From Verrucomicrobiota bacterium (GTDB taxonomy: Bacteria; Bacteroidota; Bacteroidia; Flavobacteriales_E; Vicingaceae), in contig PAVT01000020.1 of the NCBI GenBank assembly GCA_002713165.1, forward strand, positions 1 through 37,830: a DNA stretch of 37,830 nucleotides. The letters run 5' to 3'. This document shows positions 10,601 to 18,009 of the stretch, in pieces (the first letter of the stretch is position 1; every line of letters starts with the position of its first letter). The translations under genes and the position numbers were made by a program. The notes under the pieces are model-generated. The model was not told the origin of the DNA. It ran no database searches and saw only the letters and a program-made list of their open reading frames with translations.

Positions 10601-11674
10601 GTGTATCCATTATCAACAACCGAATATCGTTTAAGCGTTACTGATCAAAATTCATGTATAAATTATGATACAGTGTTGATCATAGTGAATTCATTGCCAA
10701 ACATTGTTGCAGAGAAAGATACATTTGTTTGTGTAAAAGACTCTGTACAACTTTCAGTGAGTGGGGCAGTTATATATAGTTGGTCTCCATCCAGATGGTT
10801 GAATGATCCAAAAAGTAGTATGCCAATTGCTAATCCATTACGAAACATAGAATATATAGTCACCGGTGCCGACCAAAATGGATGTATTGATCGAGATACA
10901 GTCTTTATTTCTACCTTTAATGTAGAATTCATACCTCCCGACACCTCTGTATGTGTAGGTGACAGTGTACAACTTGTGCCACTCATTCAAGGTAATGAAC
11001 AAGGAATAAATTATTTATGGTCTCCATCCAATGGATTGAGTAGAACTCAAATAAGGTCACCAAAATCATCACCTCTTGTAGATCAAAAATATTATCTGCA
11101 AATAACTAATAGTTCTGGATGTTCAGACATTGACAGTGTGATCGTTACACTTAATGATACAGTTGTATTGGATTTTGATTTTGTGAATTCTCCAAGATGT
11201 GTAGGTTCTGTTTTAGAAATTCAAAATTTGTCTACATTATCCAATACTTTTAGTTGGAAATTGAATGGAAAGATGGTGAGTAATGAATGGAATCCAAGTA
11301 TTCCAATCGATCCTACCAAGGACAACATTATCACTCTGATTGGAGCAAACAGCAGTTGTTCTGATTCTATCCAAAAAACTGTTCCATCACAAACATTGTC
11401 AGAATTGTTAAATTTTAATGGAGTAAATGTATTTAGTCCAAATGGGGATGGGGTAAATGATGTTTTCAACCCCGGAATCATTGGAGAATTTAGAGGCTGT
11501 ATACAATTCAAAATATTTGATCGATGGGGATCTAAAGCATTTGATGCTGAAAATGGTCAGTATACATGGGATGGACGTACACTGAATGGTAAACTTGCAA
11601 GTGGTGGAGTATACTACTATGTAATAGATATCGGCAGTGAAGAAATCCGAGGTTCTGTATTTCTTAGCCGATAA
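4601..11674 (+). CDS. Giant T9SS type B cell-surface adhesin with Ig-like repeats
   Basis: A 2357-residue secreted protein. Residues 1-23 are a signal peptide (MRRHFIRIFGLILLLSASHG). The mature N-terminus begins ATHIMGGEITWEC, a Cys-containing domain common in large Bacteroidota surface proteins, followed by Ig-like and fibronectin-like stretches to about 660. A PKD domain (YVWDFGD) covers about 663-746. Fourteen ~80-residue modules fill 747-1868, a second PKD domain (WEWDFGDGSG) 1869-1951, and three more modules 1952-2186. The C-terminus (VFSPNGDGVNDVF, then FKIFDRWG) is the CHU_C/gliding-motility type B sorting domain, which sends proteins through the T9SS and onto the cell surface. Binding or adhesion is inferred from architecture; no catalytic domain is visible. 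Transcription is divergent from the DUF5606 operon. Only weak -7-like sequence (TATATTTT at 4567-4574) precedes the ATG. Confidence 0.95.
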   Translation: MRRHFIRIFGLILLLSASHGLFATHIMGGEITWECRNNGRYDFKVVVYRDCSGNAVSPRGHLYIHNYPNPGNVTQLVTDQQYSSNVGDTIKPSCFVGGNPVIICGNGNGDPRATFQNTLIASNIGLIGTPGPDGWILTYSDFARNSNDNIVGAPGVTLRAKIYNHGEWVAGRCVDNSPQFEEIATSLLCKETPFTYNHNASDVELDSLVFEWGKPLESLSNANGNHNCPFPCDPLPPVYDEGVTPAPATFRFGYSEASPYPSGTQDFRNQAATLDLNTGEISMLSFTTGKYVSVVKVTAFKCGQRSAEIYRELQVNIDGSCSKNEKPSIRPPFANNTSFNDTVKAGDLVEFGIKAVDTLIRVQRPNGTFDTLNPAGDSVTLFVTGLQFGNNFTNANNGCDNPPCATLNRTPPVSDLEGDSLFFSWQTDCNHVVANDLCVGLTNTYTFVVKAVDNACPIPAQNIATYTITVLADSVILSPLINCVDVQSNGDVSLDWNTTPDPSASFSAWMIYSATNENGPYQLVDSVKTYSQTSYTHIGANANAIRRWYYIRSRSGCKGGVQNVARDTASTIFVAVQNNATQIEVNWNSLSNPNPAGSAASYRLLKDYPITGTMTFLQNVNGTNIADNFTVCEDTVAYQVELVNTVEACTSRSNISGFRFQFPDPTTDFSFSPIAPCPGFNVSFTNASSITGGSLTYVWDFGDASPTSIQTNPTHAYASSGTYFVSLTATSGNGCDSTLVQQINVGFPNIDAGSDQAICPGGSVGIGGSPTADAGNTVSWSPSTGLSSTTAFNPTANPSTTTQYVVTVTDVNGCTTTDTTNVVVNSLPTADAGSDQNICLNSSVTIGGAPTGPSGATYDWDNAATLNNSNSANPIATPLITTTYTVTVTTGLNCTATDQVTITVLPTVIADAGTDISVCPGGSASIGGVSTGTGTLTYRWNNSSSLDNDQIQSPTATPSATTSYDLTVTDGNGCTATDQVIVTVDPLPTADAGADVFTCNGAPVQIGSSPVAGNTYQWNNAASLSNANIANPDASPLVNTTYTVTVTNTATSCTNTDQVTVFFTPNPTANAGSDTSVCPDGSVQIGGSPTGPVGSTYRWSPAAGLDDRFSSNPFTTTNIARTYTVVVTDLNGCTNSDQVRVNMKSKPNANAGSNRTICFGASTTLGGSPTGPTGATYQWNNPSSLDNPNVANPLATPGGTTTYTVTVTAANGCSQTDQVTITINGLPIANAGSNQTICNGGSVTLGGSPTGPNGATYQWDNASTLNNSTSANPIATPTVTTTYTVTVTSQGPLFCQNTDQITITISSPPNVDAGTDQTICDGQSVTIGGSPTGPAGSIFRWSPAAGLSSRLVANPIANPSVTTTYTVTVTDPSGCTNTDQVQINVNPKPNVDAGADQSICVGNSFQIGGSPTSTTVGALFAWDNVGSLDNAAIANPTASPTTTTTYTVTVTHPNGCTDTDQITLTVNTLPTADAGVDRGICAGQSTTIGGVPTGPTGATYQWNNSSSLDNSTAANPIATPIITTTYTVTVTSGIGCTDTDQVTITVNPLPTVDAGIDKTICNGQSVLIGGSPTSTTVGALFAWDNAGSLDNAALANPTASPTTTTTFTVTVTDGNGCTDTDQMTVIVNPLPIVDAGNDREICEGENTILGGNPTGPNGSTYQWDNIATLDDATLSNPTATPVVTTTYTVVVNDVNGCTSSNQVTVTVNPLPIANAGPDRAICEGEPTVLGSIALPAVNYNWDNASTLDNASKAQPIANPITTTTYTVTLTDLKGCTSTDQVIVNVNLAPDVEAGSDLTICAEDTIQIGGSPTSNTSGALYNWSNASTLSANDIANPRAFPKDTTKYYVTVTDILGCTSIDSMTVNVNPLPDVDFRIDANCLGDFTAFTDETSIIAGGFNLWEWDFGDGSGTSILQNPAYQYAIAGTYNVTLSVTTLLGCKSSFTKEVTINPLPLADAGPDQSICFGDTIQIGGDPSGNLTSSFSWDPGFDISSVTSQNPFVYPLSTTEYRLSVTDQNSCINYDTVLIIVNSLPNIVAEKDTFVCVKDSVQLSVSGAVIYSWSPSRWLNDPKSSMPIANPLRNIEYIVTGADQNGCIDRDTVFISTFNVEFIPPDTSVCVGDSVQLVPLIQGNEQGINYLWSPSNGLSRTQIRSPKSSPLVDQKYYLQITNSSGCSDIDSVIVTLNDTVVLDFDFVNSPRCVGSVLEIQNLSTLSNTFSWKLNGKMVSNEWNPSIPIDPTKDNIITLIGANSSCSDSIQKTVPSQTLSELLNFNGVNVFSPNGDGVNDVFNPGIIGEFRGCIQFKIFDRWGSKAFDAENGQYTWDGRTLNGKLASGGVYYYVIDIGSEEIRGSVFLSR
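6839..10204 (+). repeat. 14 tandem ~80-residue Ig-like modules in the adhesin
   Basis: Fourteen in-frame modules of 78-82 residues (about 240 bases) lie head to tail. The shared pattern is LPxADAGxDxxIC, then IGGSPTGP, YQWDN, ANPxATP, TTTYTVTVT and GCTxTDQVTITVNP. Every module has exactly two cysteines, one in the IC motif near position 12 and one in the GC motif near position 65, consistent with one disulfide per module. Two sub-types are visible at the tryptophan: WDN/WNN and WSPAAGL. Modules 9 and 11 are the closest pair. Confidence 0.93.
10454..11158 (+). repeat. Three further, diverged adhesin modules
   Basis: After the second PKD domain three more copies of the same module occur (residues 1952-2186). 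They keep the two cysteines (ICFG/SCIN, VCVK/GCID, VCVG/GCSD) and the tryptophan, but have lost most of the TTTYTVTVT and TDQVTITVNP consensus. They probably form the older membrane-proximal stalk next to the sorting domain. Confidence 0.85.
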
Positions 11675-11677
11675 TAT

Positions 11678-13669
11678 TTAAAGCTCAACAATTTTAAATT
11701 CAGTTCGCCGGTTTTTGGACCTACCTTCTTCGTTTTCGTTAGAGAATATTGGAAATTCAGCTCCGTAGCCAGCCCAATTAAGTCTACTTTCCAGTATTCC
11801 AGATTCAACGAGAAAATTATATACTGATTTTGCTCTATTTTCAGACAATTTCTTGTTAAAGTTAGCGTCACCTCGATCATCTGTATGGCCACTAACCTCA
11901 ATTTTTAATTTTGGGTTATCGTTTAAAAATCCAACTATTTTTTTCAATTCCACCATTGATTCATCTTTTAGGTCAAATTTTGCTGTCTCAAAGAAGATAT
12001 TTTTAAGCACGATTTTCTCACCTACTTTTAAAGGTTGAAGTGGGACATCCTGACTAAAGGGCTTATTATCATTCTGTGTCTTTAGCGAGAAGTTCTCAGA
12101 AAAGAATAGGTATCCTTCTTTGTAGGCGTTTAGCGCATAATTTCTACCTGAAGGCAGACTGATTAGAAACTCCCCAGACTTACTATCGGATTCTGATTTT
12201 ACGATTACCTCTTCGGTTTCTAGGTCTACCAATTCAAATTTTGCGTTCAAAGGTTCTTTTGATTCACTGTTGTATATTTTTCCTTCGAAGTAAGAGACTC
12301 TATTTGGAGCAAATTGCTCAGGTAACTCAAAGCTATATAAATCTAATTCACCGTATCCATCTTCCCGATCTGATGCAAAATAGGCGATTTTCCCATCAGC
12401 TCCCACTAATAGACTATTTTCATTTTTATGCGTGTTGATTGGATAGCCCAAATTGACTGGATCTCCCCAATTTCCTTCATTGTCCTTCTTACTTACAAAA
12501 ATGTCCAAGCCTCCCATTCCCAGGTGACCATCTGATGAGAAGTAGAGTGTTTTACCATCTGGATGGATAAACACAGATTCTTCGTTTGCGGGAGTGTTGA
12601 TGGTTCGACTTAGTTTTTCAGGTTTGCTCCAATAATTCTTATCATCTAAACTGGAGACATAGATATCTCCAGTTTTACTGCCGCTTTTGTTTCTTATGCC
12701 TCTCACAAAATACAATGTTCTTCCGTCTGAGGAGAAGGATGGTTGAGTTTCCCAATGGACTGAGTTAATTGTTTTATCAAGGTTTATTGGTTTTGTCCAA
12801 CTCCCACCATCACGCATACTGTAAAACAAGTCACAACTTCCAAAACCTTGTCTATTTTCTCCATAATTTCCATAAAGCTCACATGCAGTAAAAATGAGCA
12901 ATTGTCCATCAGCAGATAAACTTGGAGCACCTTCATTCATGGGTGTATTGATAGGAGTGCTGAGGTTTTGAGCCAACTGCCATTTATCTCCCTTTCTTTT
13001 GGAAATATAAAAGTCTTCGTTGAATCCTTGAGGTGAGCTCGGACTCTTTAATCTGCGCGTAAAAAGGATTGTTTTTTGATCTACAGTTAAACTTGGAAAG
13101 TATTCAGACATTTCGCTGTTTATTCCTGGTCCTAAATTTCGAGGTTTAAACTCTACAGGCTCTGTCATCGATTTTAAGGCAAATTCAGTAATGTCGAGAC
13201 TACGATTGCTGCGGTTGAGTAATTGTTGTTCATGCTCTCCTAAACTTAAAAATTGCTTAAAATGTTTATTTGCGTTGGCATAATCACCGGATTTTAACTC
13301 AATTTCAGCTAAAAAGAATAAATTGTTTGGAATGGCAGTTGCGTCTACCGCAATGGCATTTTGAAAATATCCCTTAGCTTCTTCATAATCTCCAAGATCA
13401 AGGTTAATGTAAGCCAATAGAGTAATGGCTTCAATAAATCGATTGTCTCTTTCAATCGCTTCCTTCAGTAATGCTGAAGCTTGATTTAAATCGTGTTTTT
13501 GGTAAAATGTTTGAGCCTCCAAATATTTCTTCGTTGCTTTTTTATCATTGCTACTTAAGTTTTGTCCAACAATAGATGAGCAACTAAAAAGCACAACGCT
13601 GAAGAAGGTTAAGCAGCAATGCTTTAAGGTATTCCTATGTATTTGTGCGTTTGAAGACTTAGTTTCCAT
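11678..13669 (-). CDS. TPR-PD40-OmpA lipoprotein, PorE-like
   Basis: A 663-residue predicted lipoprotein: the hydrophobic segment ends VVLFSC with C30 as the lipid-modified cysteine. TPR repeats follow at about 43-145 (AITLLAYINLDLGDYEEAKG), then WD40-like PD40 strands at about 190-450 (DGKTLYFSSDG, LSADGQLLIFTA), a carboxypeptidase-regulatory-like beta-sandwich at about 455-530, and a C-terminal OmpA peptidoglycan-binding domain at 550-663 (SGHTDDRG with D597, and LSENRAKSV). This is the domain order of Porphyromonas PorE, a T9SS component. Many Bacteroidota encode several such proteins, so orthology is not certain. The stop lies 3 bases from the stop of the convergent adhesin gene. The ATG at 13669 is the only plausible start and overlaps the end of queE by 46 bases. 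Confidence 0.88.
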   Translation of the reverse strand: METKSSNAQIHRNTLKHCCLTFFSVVLFSCSSIVGQNLSSNDKKATKKYLEAQTFYQKHDLNQASALLKEAIERDNRFIEAITLLAYINLDLGDYEEAKGYFQNAIAVDATAIPNNLFFLAEIELKSGDYANANKHFKQFLSLGEHEQQLLNRSNRSLDITEFALKSMTEPVEFKPRNLGPGINSEMSEYFPSLTVDQKTILFTRRLKSPSSPQGFNEDFYISKRKGDKWQLAQNLSTPINTPMNEGAPSLSADGQLLIFTACELYGNYGENRQGFGSCDLFYSMRDGGSWTKPINLDKTINSVHWETQPSFSSDGRTLYFVRGIRNKSGSKTGDIYVSSLDDKNYWSKPEKLSRTINTPANEESVFIHPDGKTLYFSSDGHLGMGGLDIFVSKKDNEGNWGDPVNLGYPINTHKNENSLLVGADGKIAYFASDREDGYGELDLYSFELPEQFAPNRVSYFEGKIYNSESKEPLNAKFELVDLETEEVIVKSESDSKSGEFLISLPSGRNYALNAYKEGYLFFSENFSLKTQNDNKPFSQDVPLQPLKVGEKIVLKNIFFETAKFDLKDESMVELKKIVGFLNDNPKLKIEVSGHTDDRGDANFNKKLSENRAKSVYNFLVESGILESRLNWAGYGAEFPIFSNENEEGRSKNRRTEFKIVEL

Positions 13670-14244
13670 TGTGGGTTTTCTTTTATGTAGTCTAATATTA
13701 AGGGTGTGTTTTCATCTCGCTTACTCCATTCTACTTGAAGGTATAGTTTGCACTCAGAATTTACCTTTGAAGCATGTTCTTCAGCCCACTTAAAATCATC
13801 TTTGTTGTAAATGATAACTTTTAATTCATTTGCTTTGGCGTAAAATTCGTCTAATGGAGCCTTATTCTTTTTTGGTGATAAGCAAATCCAGTGCCATGTT
13901 CCTGTAATTGGATATGCCCCTGAGGTTTCAACAGCGAGTTCAAAATTTTTCTCAAGAAACTTTTTGCAAAGTGACTCTAACGAATACATGAAAGGTTCTC
14001 CGCCAGTTACAACGATGAATTTGGCGCCAGATCTTAAAGCATTCGAAAAAATATTATCATATGAAACAAGCGGATGTTTATTGGCTTTCCAACTTTCTTT
14101 CACATCACACCAGTGACAGCCTACATCACAGCCCGCGACTCTTACAAAATAGGAGAAACGTCCGCTATGAAAACCTTCCCCTTGTAAAGTTGGAAATTCT
14201 TCCATTAGTGGAATCTCTTTGGAAATGTTAAAGATGCTGCTCAT
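13624..14244 (-). CDS. queE: 7-carboxy-7-deazaguanine synthase (radical SAM)
   Basis: QueE converts 6-carboxy-tetrahydropterin to 7-carboxy-7-deazaguanine in queuosine synthesis. The radical-SAM cluster motif is C39-x3-C43-x2-C46 (GCDVGCHWCD). Also present are the substrate-entry motif EFPTLQGEGFHSG, the SAM-binding VTGGEPF, and the usual C-terminus SLQTHKYIGIP. The ATG at 14244 (MSSIFNISKE) gives 206 residues; the frame extends 40 codons further upstream but runs back through the terminator region, so that extension is rejected. A near -7 element (TTACTTTG, one mismatch) lies at 14255-14262. The 3' end overlaps the start of the OmpA lipoprotein gene by 46 bases, which implies co-transcription. 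No other queuosine genes are in the window. Confidence 0.95.
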   Translation of the reverse strand: MSSIFNISKEIPLMEEFPTLQGEGFHSGRFSYFVRVAGCDVGCHWCDVKESWKANKHPLVSYDNIFSNALRSGAKFIVVTGGEPFMYSLESLCKKFLEKNFELAVETSGAYPITGTWHWICLSPKKNKAPLDEFYAKANELKVIIYNKDDFKWAEEHASKVNSECKLYLQVEWSKRDENTPLILDYIKENPQWKLSLQTHKYIGIP

Positions 14245-14272
14245 GTTAGTTCGGCAAAGTAACGGAGAATTC

Positions 14273-14308
14273 AAAAAAAAATCCTGCTCTAGGAGCAGGA
14301 TTTTTTTT
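14273..14308 (-). terminator. Strong intrinsic terminator after the S8 protease gene
   Basis: A perfect 9-bp stem ATCCTGCTC (14281-14289) / GAGCAGGAT (14293-14301) closes a 3-base loop and is flanked by eight A on one side and eight T on the other, so it can act on either strand. It begins 12 bases past the stop of the S8 protease gene and isolates that gene from queE. It is the clearest terminator in the window. Confidence 0.9.
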
Positions 14309-14320
14309 AGGAAATTCGAT

Positions 14321-17300
14321 CTAATGAATGACCAACTTCCTGTGGATTTTAGTTCCTTGAACATTCAATATATAAATTCCTTTTTCATAAGTGGACATAT
14401 CAATGTTGCTCACATTACTACTTATTCTCATCGTTTTTAGTAGTCTTCCATTCAAATCATAGATATCAATTGGCGTTTCTGGCAATTCATTAAATTCTAT
14501 TGTAAACAATCCTTCAGAAGGGTTTGGATAAACATTGAATCGATTATCAATTTCAACTTGATTGAGGCTTGTACTTAAGTCAATGATGCTAACGTCATCA
14601 ATGGCCATGTCGCTAGACCAGAATGTTCCAGTCGAAAATAAGAAGCGGACATTAATGGTTTTACCTATATAAGCACTTAAATCAATTGTTTTATTGATCC
14701 AAGAGGTGCCTTGTGTCCCACTGATACTGAAAACACTGTCCATTGCTCCATCACTGTATATGTCTACTTGCATACGACCCATAAATTGACCATTCATATG
14801 GTACCAAAAACTGAGTTCTGGAGATAAGGTGTTTGATAAATCAATACATGGAGAAAGCACTTGAGATTCTTGTTCGTAACAGCCGTTGGATGCTTCCGAA
14901 TAAATGTACTGACCTAATGATGTTCCAAGGGTGTGATCCGCTGTTGGGCCAGTTCCTGTTGAAGGTGTTGAGCCTCTGTGTACGCGCATATCAAAATTGT
15001 CATATCTAGTTGACATGTTTGACCAATCATTTGAAAGTCCACAGATTGTTGTACCACAATTGCTTGTTGTAGCACAAGTTGTCATTGAGTCAAATGATTC
15101 TGAAAACGGCAGTGTTTTTATTGTGCTAGAAAGTACATCAAATGTGTTCTCAAGTGAATCATTCGTAAAGTCCTCATCATTGTTCAAGAGTGCTTTTACT
15201 TTTAAACGATTAAAGGTTGTCTGAGTTAGACTTAGTGAATCTTTGAAGATAAAGTTAGCTGTAGCTCCTTTTGCCAAAGGACCAGGGAAGGTATCCCTGT
15301 AAGTTCGATTATTGAATATATACTCCATGGGTACATTCGAGGCAGTTGAATCTCCCTTATTTAACAATTCTACTTCCACTCTAATTTTAGAGACATTGCA
15401 ATCCAAGACATAAGATGCACTTGGAGTTATTAAACGCATCAAAGCGATGTCATAGTTAAATGGGCAGTTGAAAATTCTGTCAGGAATTTGAACTGCATTT
15501 GCACGACGGCCGATGATGTTATTTTTGATCGCTCTTACACTGAACCAATTATCATTGTTGAAAGTTGTTCCTTGGAAAACGAAGGAAGTATCTGATGTCG
15601 TTCCAACCGAATCCATATACTTATCTCCAAGTAAGCTTACCTCATAAGCAGTAGCTCCAGGGACTCGCTTCCAAGATACTTTAATTGAATCAAAACAAAC
15701 ATATTCAGCTTTTAAATTTGAGGCAAGACGCATAGTCGAGAAAGTATAATCTGATGTGTCTGCTGCAACAACTGTTCTTCCAACCCTTCTTTCAACCTTA
15801 ATTAGAACATTTTTTGAGATGGCAATGTTGGATGGTACTGGCCAATCTCTATATCTTGATGAACTCCCAGCTACACTTATATTTGTCCAAGTTGAGCCAC
15901 TGTCTGTGCTATATGCAACTAAAAAAGAGCCATTTGAGCCAGAAGCATCCCATCGGATAGTTTCAGTTTCTCCTGGAACGAAGGCTTCTCCTCCATTAGG
16001 ATAGGTGATTTCAATATCATCATCTCGTGTTTCCCAAACAATGAAGAATTTTTGGGGTCCCTGTGGGATGTTTGTTCCTCTTACAAGAAGGGTATAATTC
16101 CCCGTGTTTACAGTGTCAATACTAACTTGTTCAACATTGTTGAGATCATCATTGCCCCTAGTGGCAAGGCTGGTAAGACTTGTTACATTTGGTCGAGAAT
16201 CCAATACCCATGGTAGAATGGTGTCATTAGCAGGAGTCACAACTCTTAGGTCTATATCATTTACTAGTGCAGTTGCAGCTGAAGTTGCAGCTTCATAATC
16301 AGTCCAGTAAATCATAAAATCAAGTTCTTGTAGATTTGATGCACCTATGTTTATTGTGTACGAATGGGTATTACCGTGTGAAATTGTATCGTCAAAATAC
16401 CTGTTTTCTTCCAATAGAAGCATTGCTCGGTGTCCATTGACTCTGCCCCAACCATGCTCAAAATCTGGACCTGCTCTTCCAATATCTCTAGCTGTATTCA
16501 ACAATGCAGCTTTGATCAAACCTGATTCAGGTAAGGTGTCACCATGCAAATCTTTGTAACCGTGATACAATTGAACAGCAATTCCTGCGAGACCTGGTGC
16601 AGCCGCTGATGTGCCACTACCAATTTGAAAAGTGTTGTTCGCAGCAATAGACATTTGGCTTCCACCATTTGCACAAATGTCTGGTTTAATTCTTCCATCA
16701 TATGCAGGTCCCAGGCTACTGCTGGTTACCCTGCTCCCAACATAATTGAGATTGCCAGTTGCAATGACTGATTTTCCTTGTTTTCGTCCACCAGTAATGT
16801 TTCCCCATAGTAAAGTCCCACTCCCGTAGTTGTTTGTCCCACAGTTGCTAAAGGCGCTATTTCCAGCCGAGAATACATGAAGTATTTCAGGGTTAAGCCG
16901 CACTTGCTGATCAATAGATCGTGTTAAAGAAGTGTAACCAGCATTGCATCCTTCCCTGTAAGAAGTAGATGAAACAACAACGCCGCGGTTATTAAAATTT
17001 GAAACTGCATTGGCGATATGTGGGTAGCCAGAGATATTATAGTAATATAAATAAACGCCAGTGGCCATTCCCTGTATTCTTGGATTTAAATTTCCAGCGC
17101 CCATTGCAATACCTGTTGTCATGTCTCCATGTCCTCCATTATCGAAGGTTACGAATTGTGTAACTCGACCTTTTAAGTCTATGTGTGGGCCAATTGCTCC
17201 ATCATCCGCTATGGTCATGCTTATTCCTGTACCATCGTACTTTCTATCTAAAGGGTGAGGAGAATTAAGCATATTGCCTCTGTGCAATGAAATGCCCTCA

Positions 17301-17920
17301 ATGTCCTCTTTTTCAGGTGGAGCAGGGATATAGTCGACATATTTTACAAAATCATTTTCTATGAAATCATTTATTTTTTTGTGAGGGATAGAGATTTCGT
17401 AGATATCTCCCGAGGGATCAATAGATTCTATTTCAATACCTTCAGCTTTCAGTGAGTTAATGACTTCAAACTTTGAGGAATTGAGTTGAACTTCTAATAG
17501 AAGCTTCGCTGTTTGCCCAGACATGGCCCAATCAGGCTTTTCTTCATTGACTAGTCTTGGAGCTAATTTGTATTTTTTCTTGTACTCAACGATTGATCGA
17601 ATATTAAGTTTTCCAACCTCAATTTTGCTTGGCTGGTTATAGGTGGCCAAAAAGGAAAAATTTGGAAGGTACTCTAGTAGGGTAATTCCATTTGTAGAAA
17701 GCTTGTTCTTTTGGGCTCGCGTAGGAACTTTGTAAAACTGTATGATGACATAATCAGTCTTTAGATTTTCAAATTGATCATTGAGTATGCTAGAGCTTTC
17801 AAGTATCGTTAGGTCTTCAGTCCCTGATTTTAGCTTTAGAACGTGATTGTCCCCAGCATAGGAAGAAAGAAGCAATAGAAAGGAAAATATTGTGAAAAAC
17901 AGTTGTCTAAGTGATTTCAT
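14321..17920 (-). CDS. Secreted S8 (subtilisin-like) protease with T9SS type A sorting domain
   Basis: A 1199-residue extracellular serine protease. A signal peptide (MKSLRQLFFTIFSFLLLLSS) is followed by a propeptide-like region to about 215. The catalytic triad is D239 (TIADDGA), H264 (GGHGDMTTG) and S438 (GSGTSAAAPG), with an oxyanion-type asparagine in FSAGNS. Downstream come beta-sandwich domains: a region around ITYPNGGEAFVPGE, a fibronectin-III-like segment, a CARDB-like segment and a MAM/jelly-roll-like domain ending DMAIDDVSI. The C-terminus (FNVYPNPSEGLFTIEF, YEKGIYILNV) is the type A T9SS sorting domain. The frame could start 12 codons earlier, but the ATG at 17920 begins a clean signal peptide and is chosen. 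It is probably monocistronic, ending at the terminator at 14273-14308. The natural substrate is unknown. Confidence 0.94.
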   Translation of the reverse strand: MKSLRQLFFTIFSFLLLLSSYAGDNHVLKLKSGTEDLTILESSSILNDQFENLKTDYVIIQFYKVPTRAQKNKLSTNGITLLEYLPNFSFLATYNQPSKIEVGKLNIRSIVEYKKKYKLAPRLVNEEKPDWAMSGQTAKLLLEVQLNSSKFEVINSLKAEGIEIESIDPSGDIYEISIPHKKINDFIENDFVKYVDYIPAPPEKEDIEGISLHRGNMLNSPHPLDRKYDGTGISMTIADDGAIGPHIDLKGRVTQFVTFDNGGHGDMTTGIAMGAGNLNPRIQGMATGVYLYYYNISGYPHIANAVSNFNNRGVVVSSTSYREGCNAGYTSLTRSIDQQVRLNPEILHVFSAGNSAFSNCGTNNYGSGTLLWGNITGGRKQGKSVIATGNLNYVGSRVTSSSLGPAYDGRIKPDICANGGSQMSIAANNTFQIGSGTSAAAPGLAGIAVQLYHGYKDLHGDTLPESGLIKAALLNTARDIGRAGPDFEHGWGRVNGHRAMLLLEENRYFDDTISHGNTHSYTINIGASNLQELDFMIYWTDYEAATSAATALVNDIDLRVVTPANDTILPWVLDSRPNVTSLTSLATRGNDDLNNVEQVSIDTVNTGNYTLLVRGTNIPQGPQKFFIVWETRDDDIEITYPNGGEAFVPGETETIRWDASGSNGSFLVAYSTDSGSTWTNISVAGSSSRYRDWPVPSNIAISKNVLIKVERRVGRTVVAADTSDYTFSTMRLASNLKAEYVCFDSIKVSWKRVPGATAYEVSLLGDKYMDSVGTTSDTSFVFQGTTFNNDNWFSVRAIKNNIIGRRANAVQIPDRIFNCPFNYDIALMRLITPSASYVLDCNVSKIRVEVELLNKGDSTASNVPMEYIFNNRTYRDTFPGPLAKGATANFIFKDSLSLTQTTFNRLKVKALLNNDEDFTNDSLENTFDVLSSTIKTLPFSESFDSMTTCATTSNCGTTICGLSNDWSNMSTRYDNFDMRVHRGSTPSTGTGPTADHTLGTSLGQYIYSEASNGCYEQESQVLSPCIDLSNTLSPELSFWYHMNGQFMGRMQVDIYSDGAMDSVFSISGTQGTSWINKTIDLSAYIGKTINVRFLFSTGTFWSSDMAIDDVSIIDLSTSLNQVEIDNRFNVYPNPSEGLFTIEFNELPETPIDIYDLNGRLLKTMRISSNVSNIDMSTYEKGIYILNVQGTKIHRKLVIH

Positions 17921-18009
17921 GGAGTAAAATTTAATTAGGTCCATAAAATTACGCAAAACTGTTCAGGGGGTATGGTTAAAATAGAATATTAAGCAGATGT
18001 GATTAAGCA

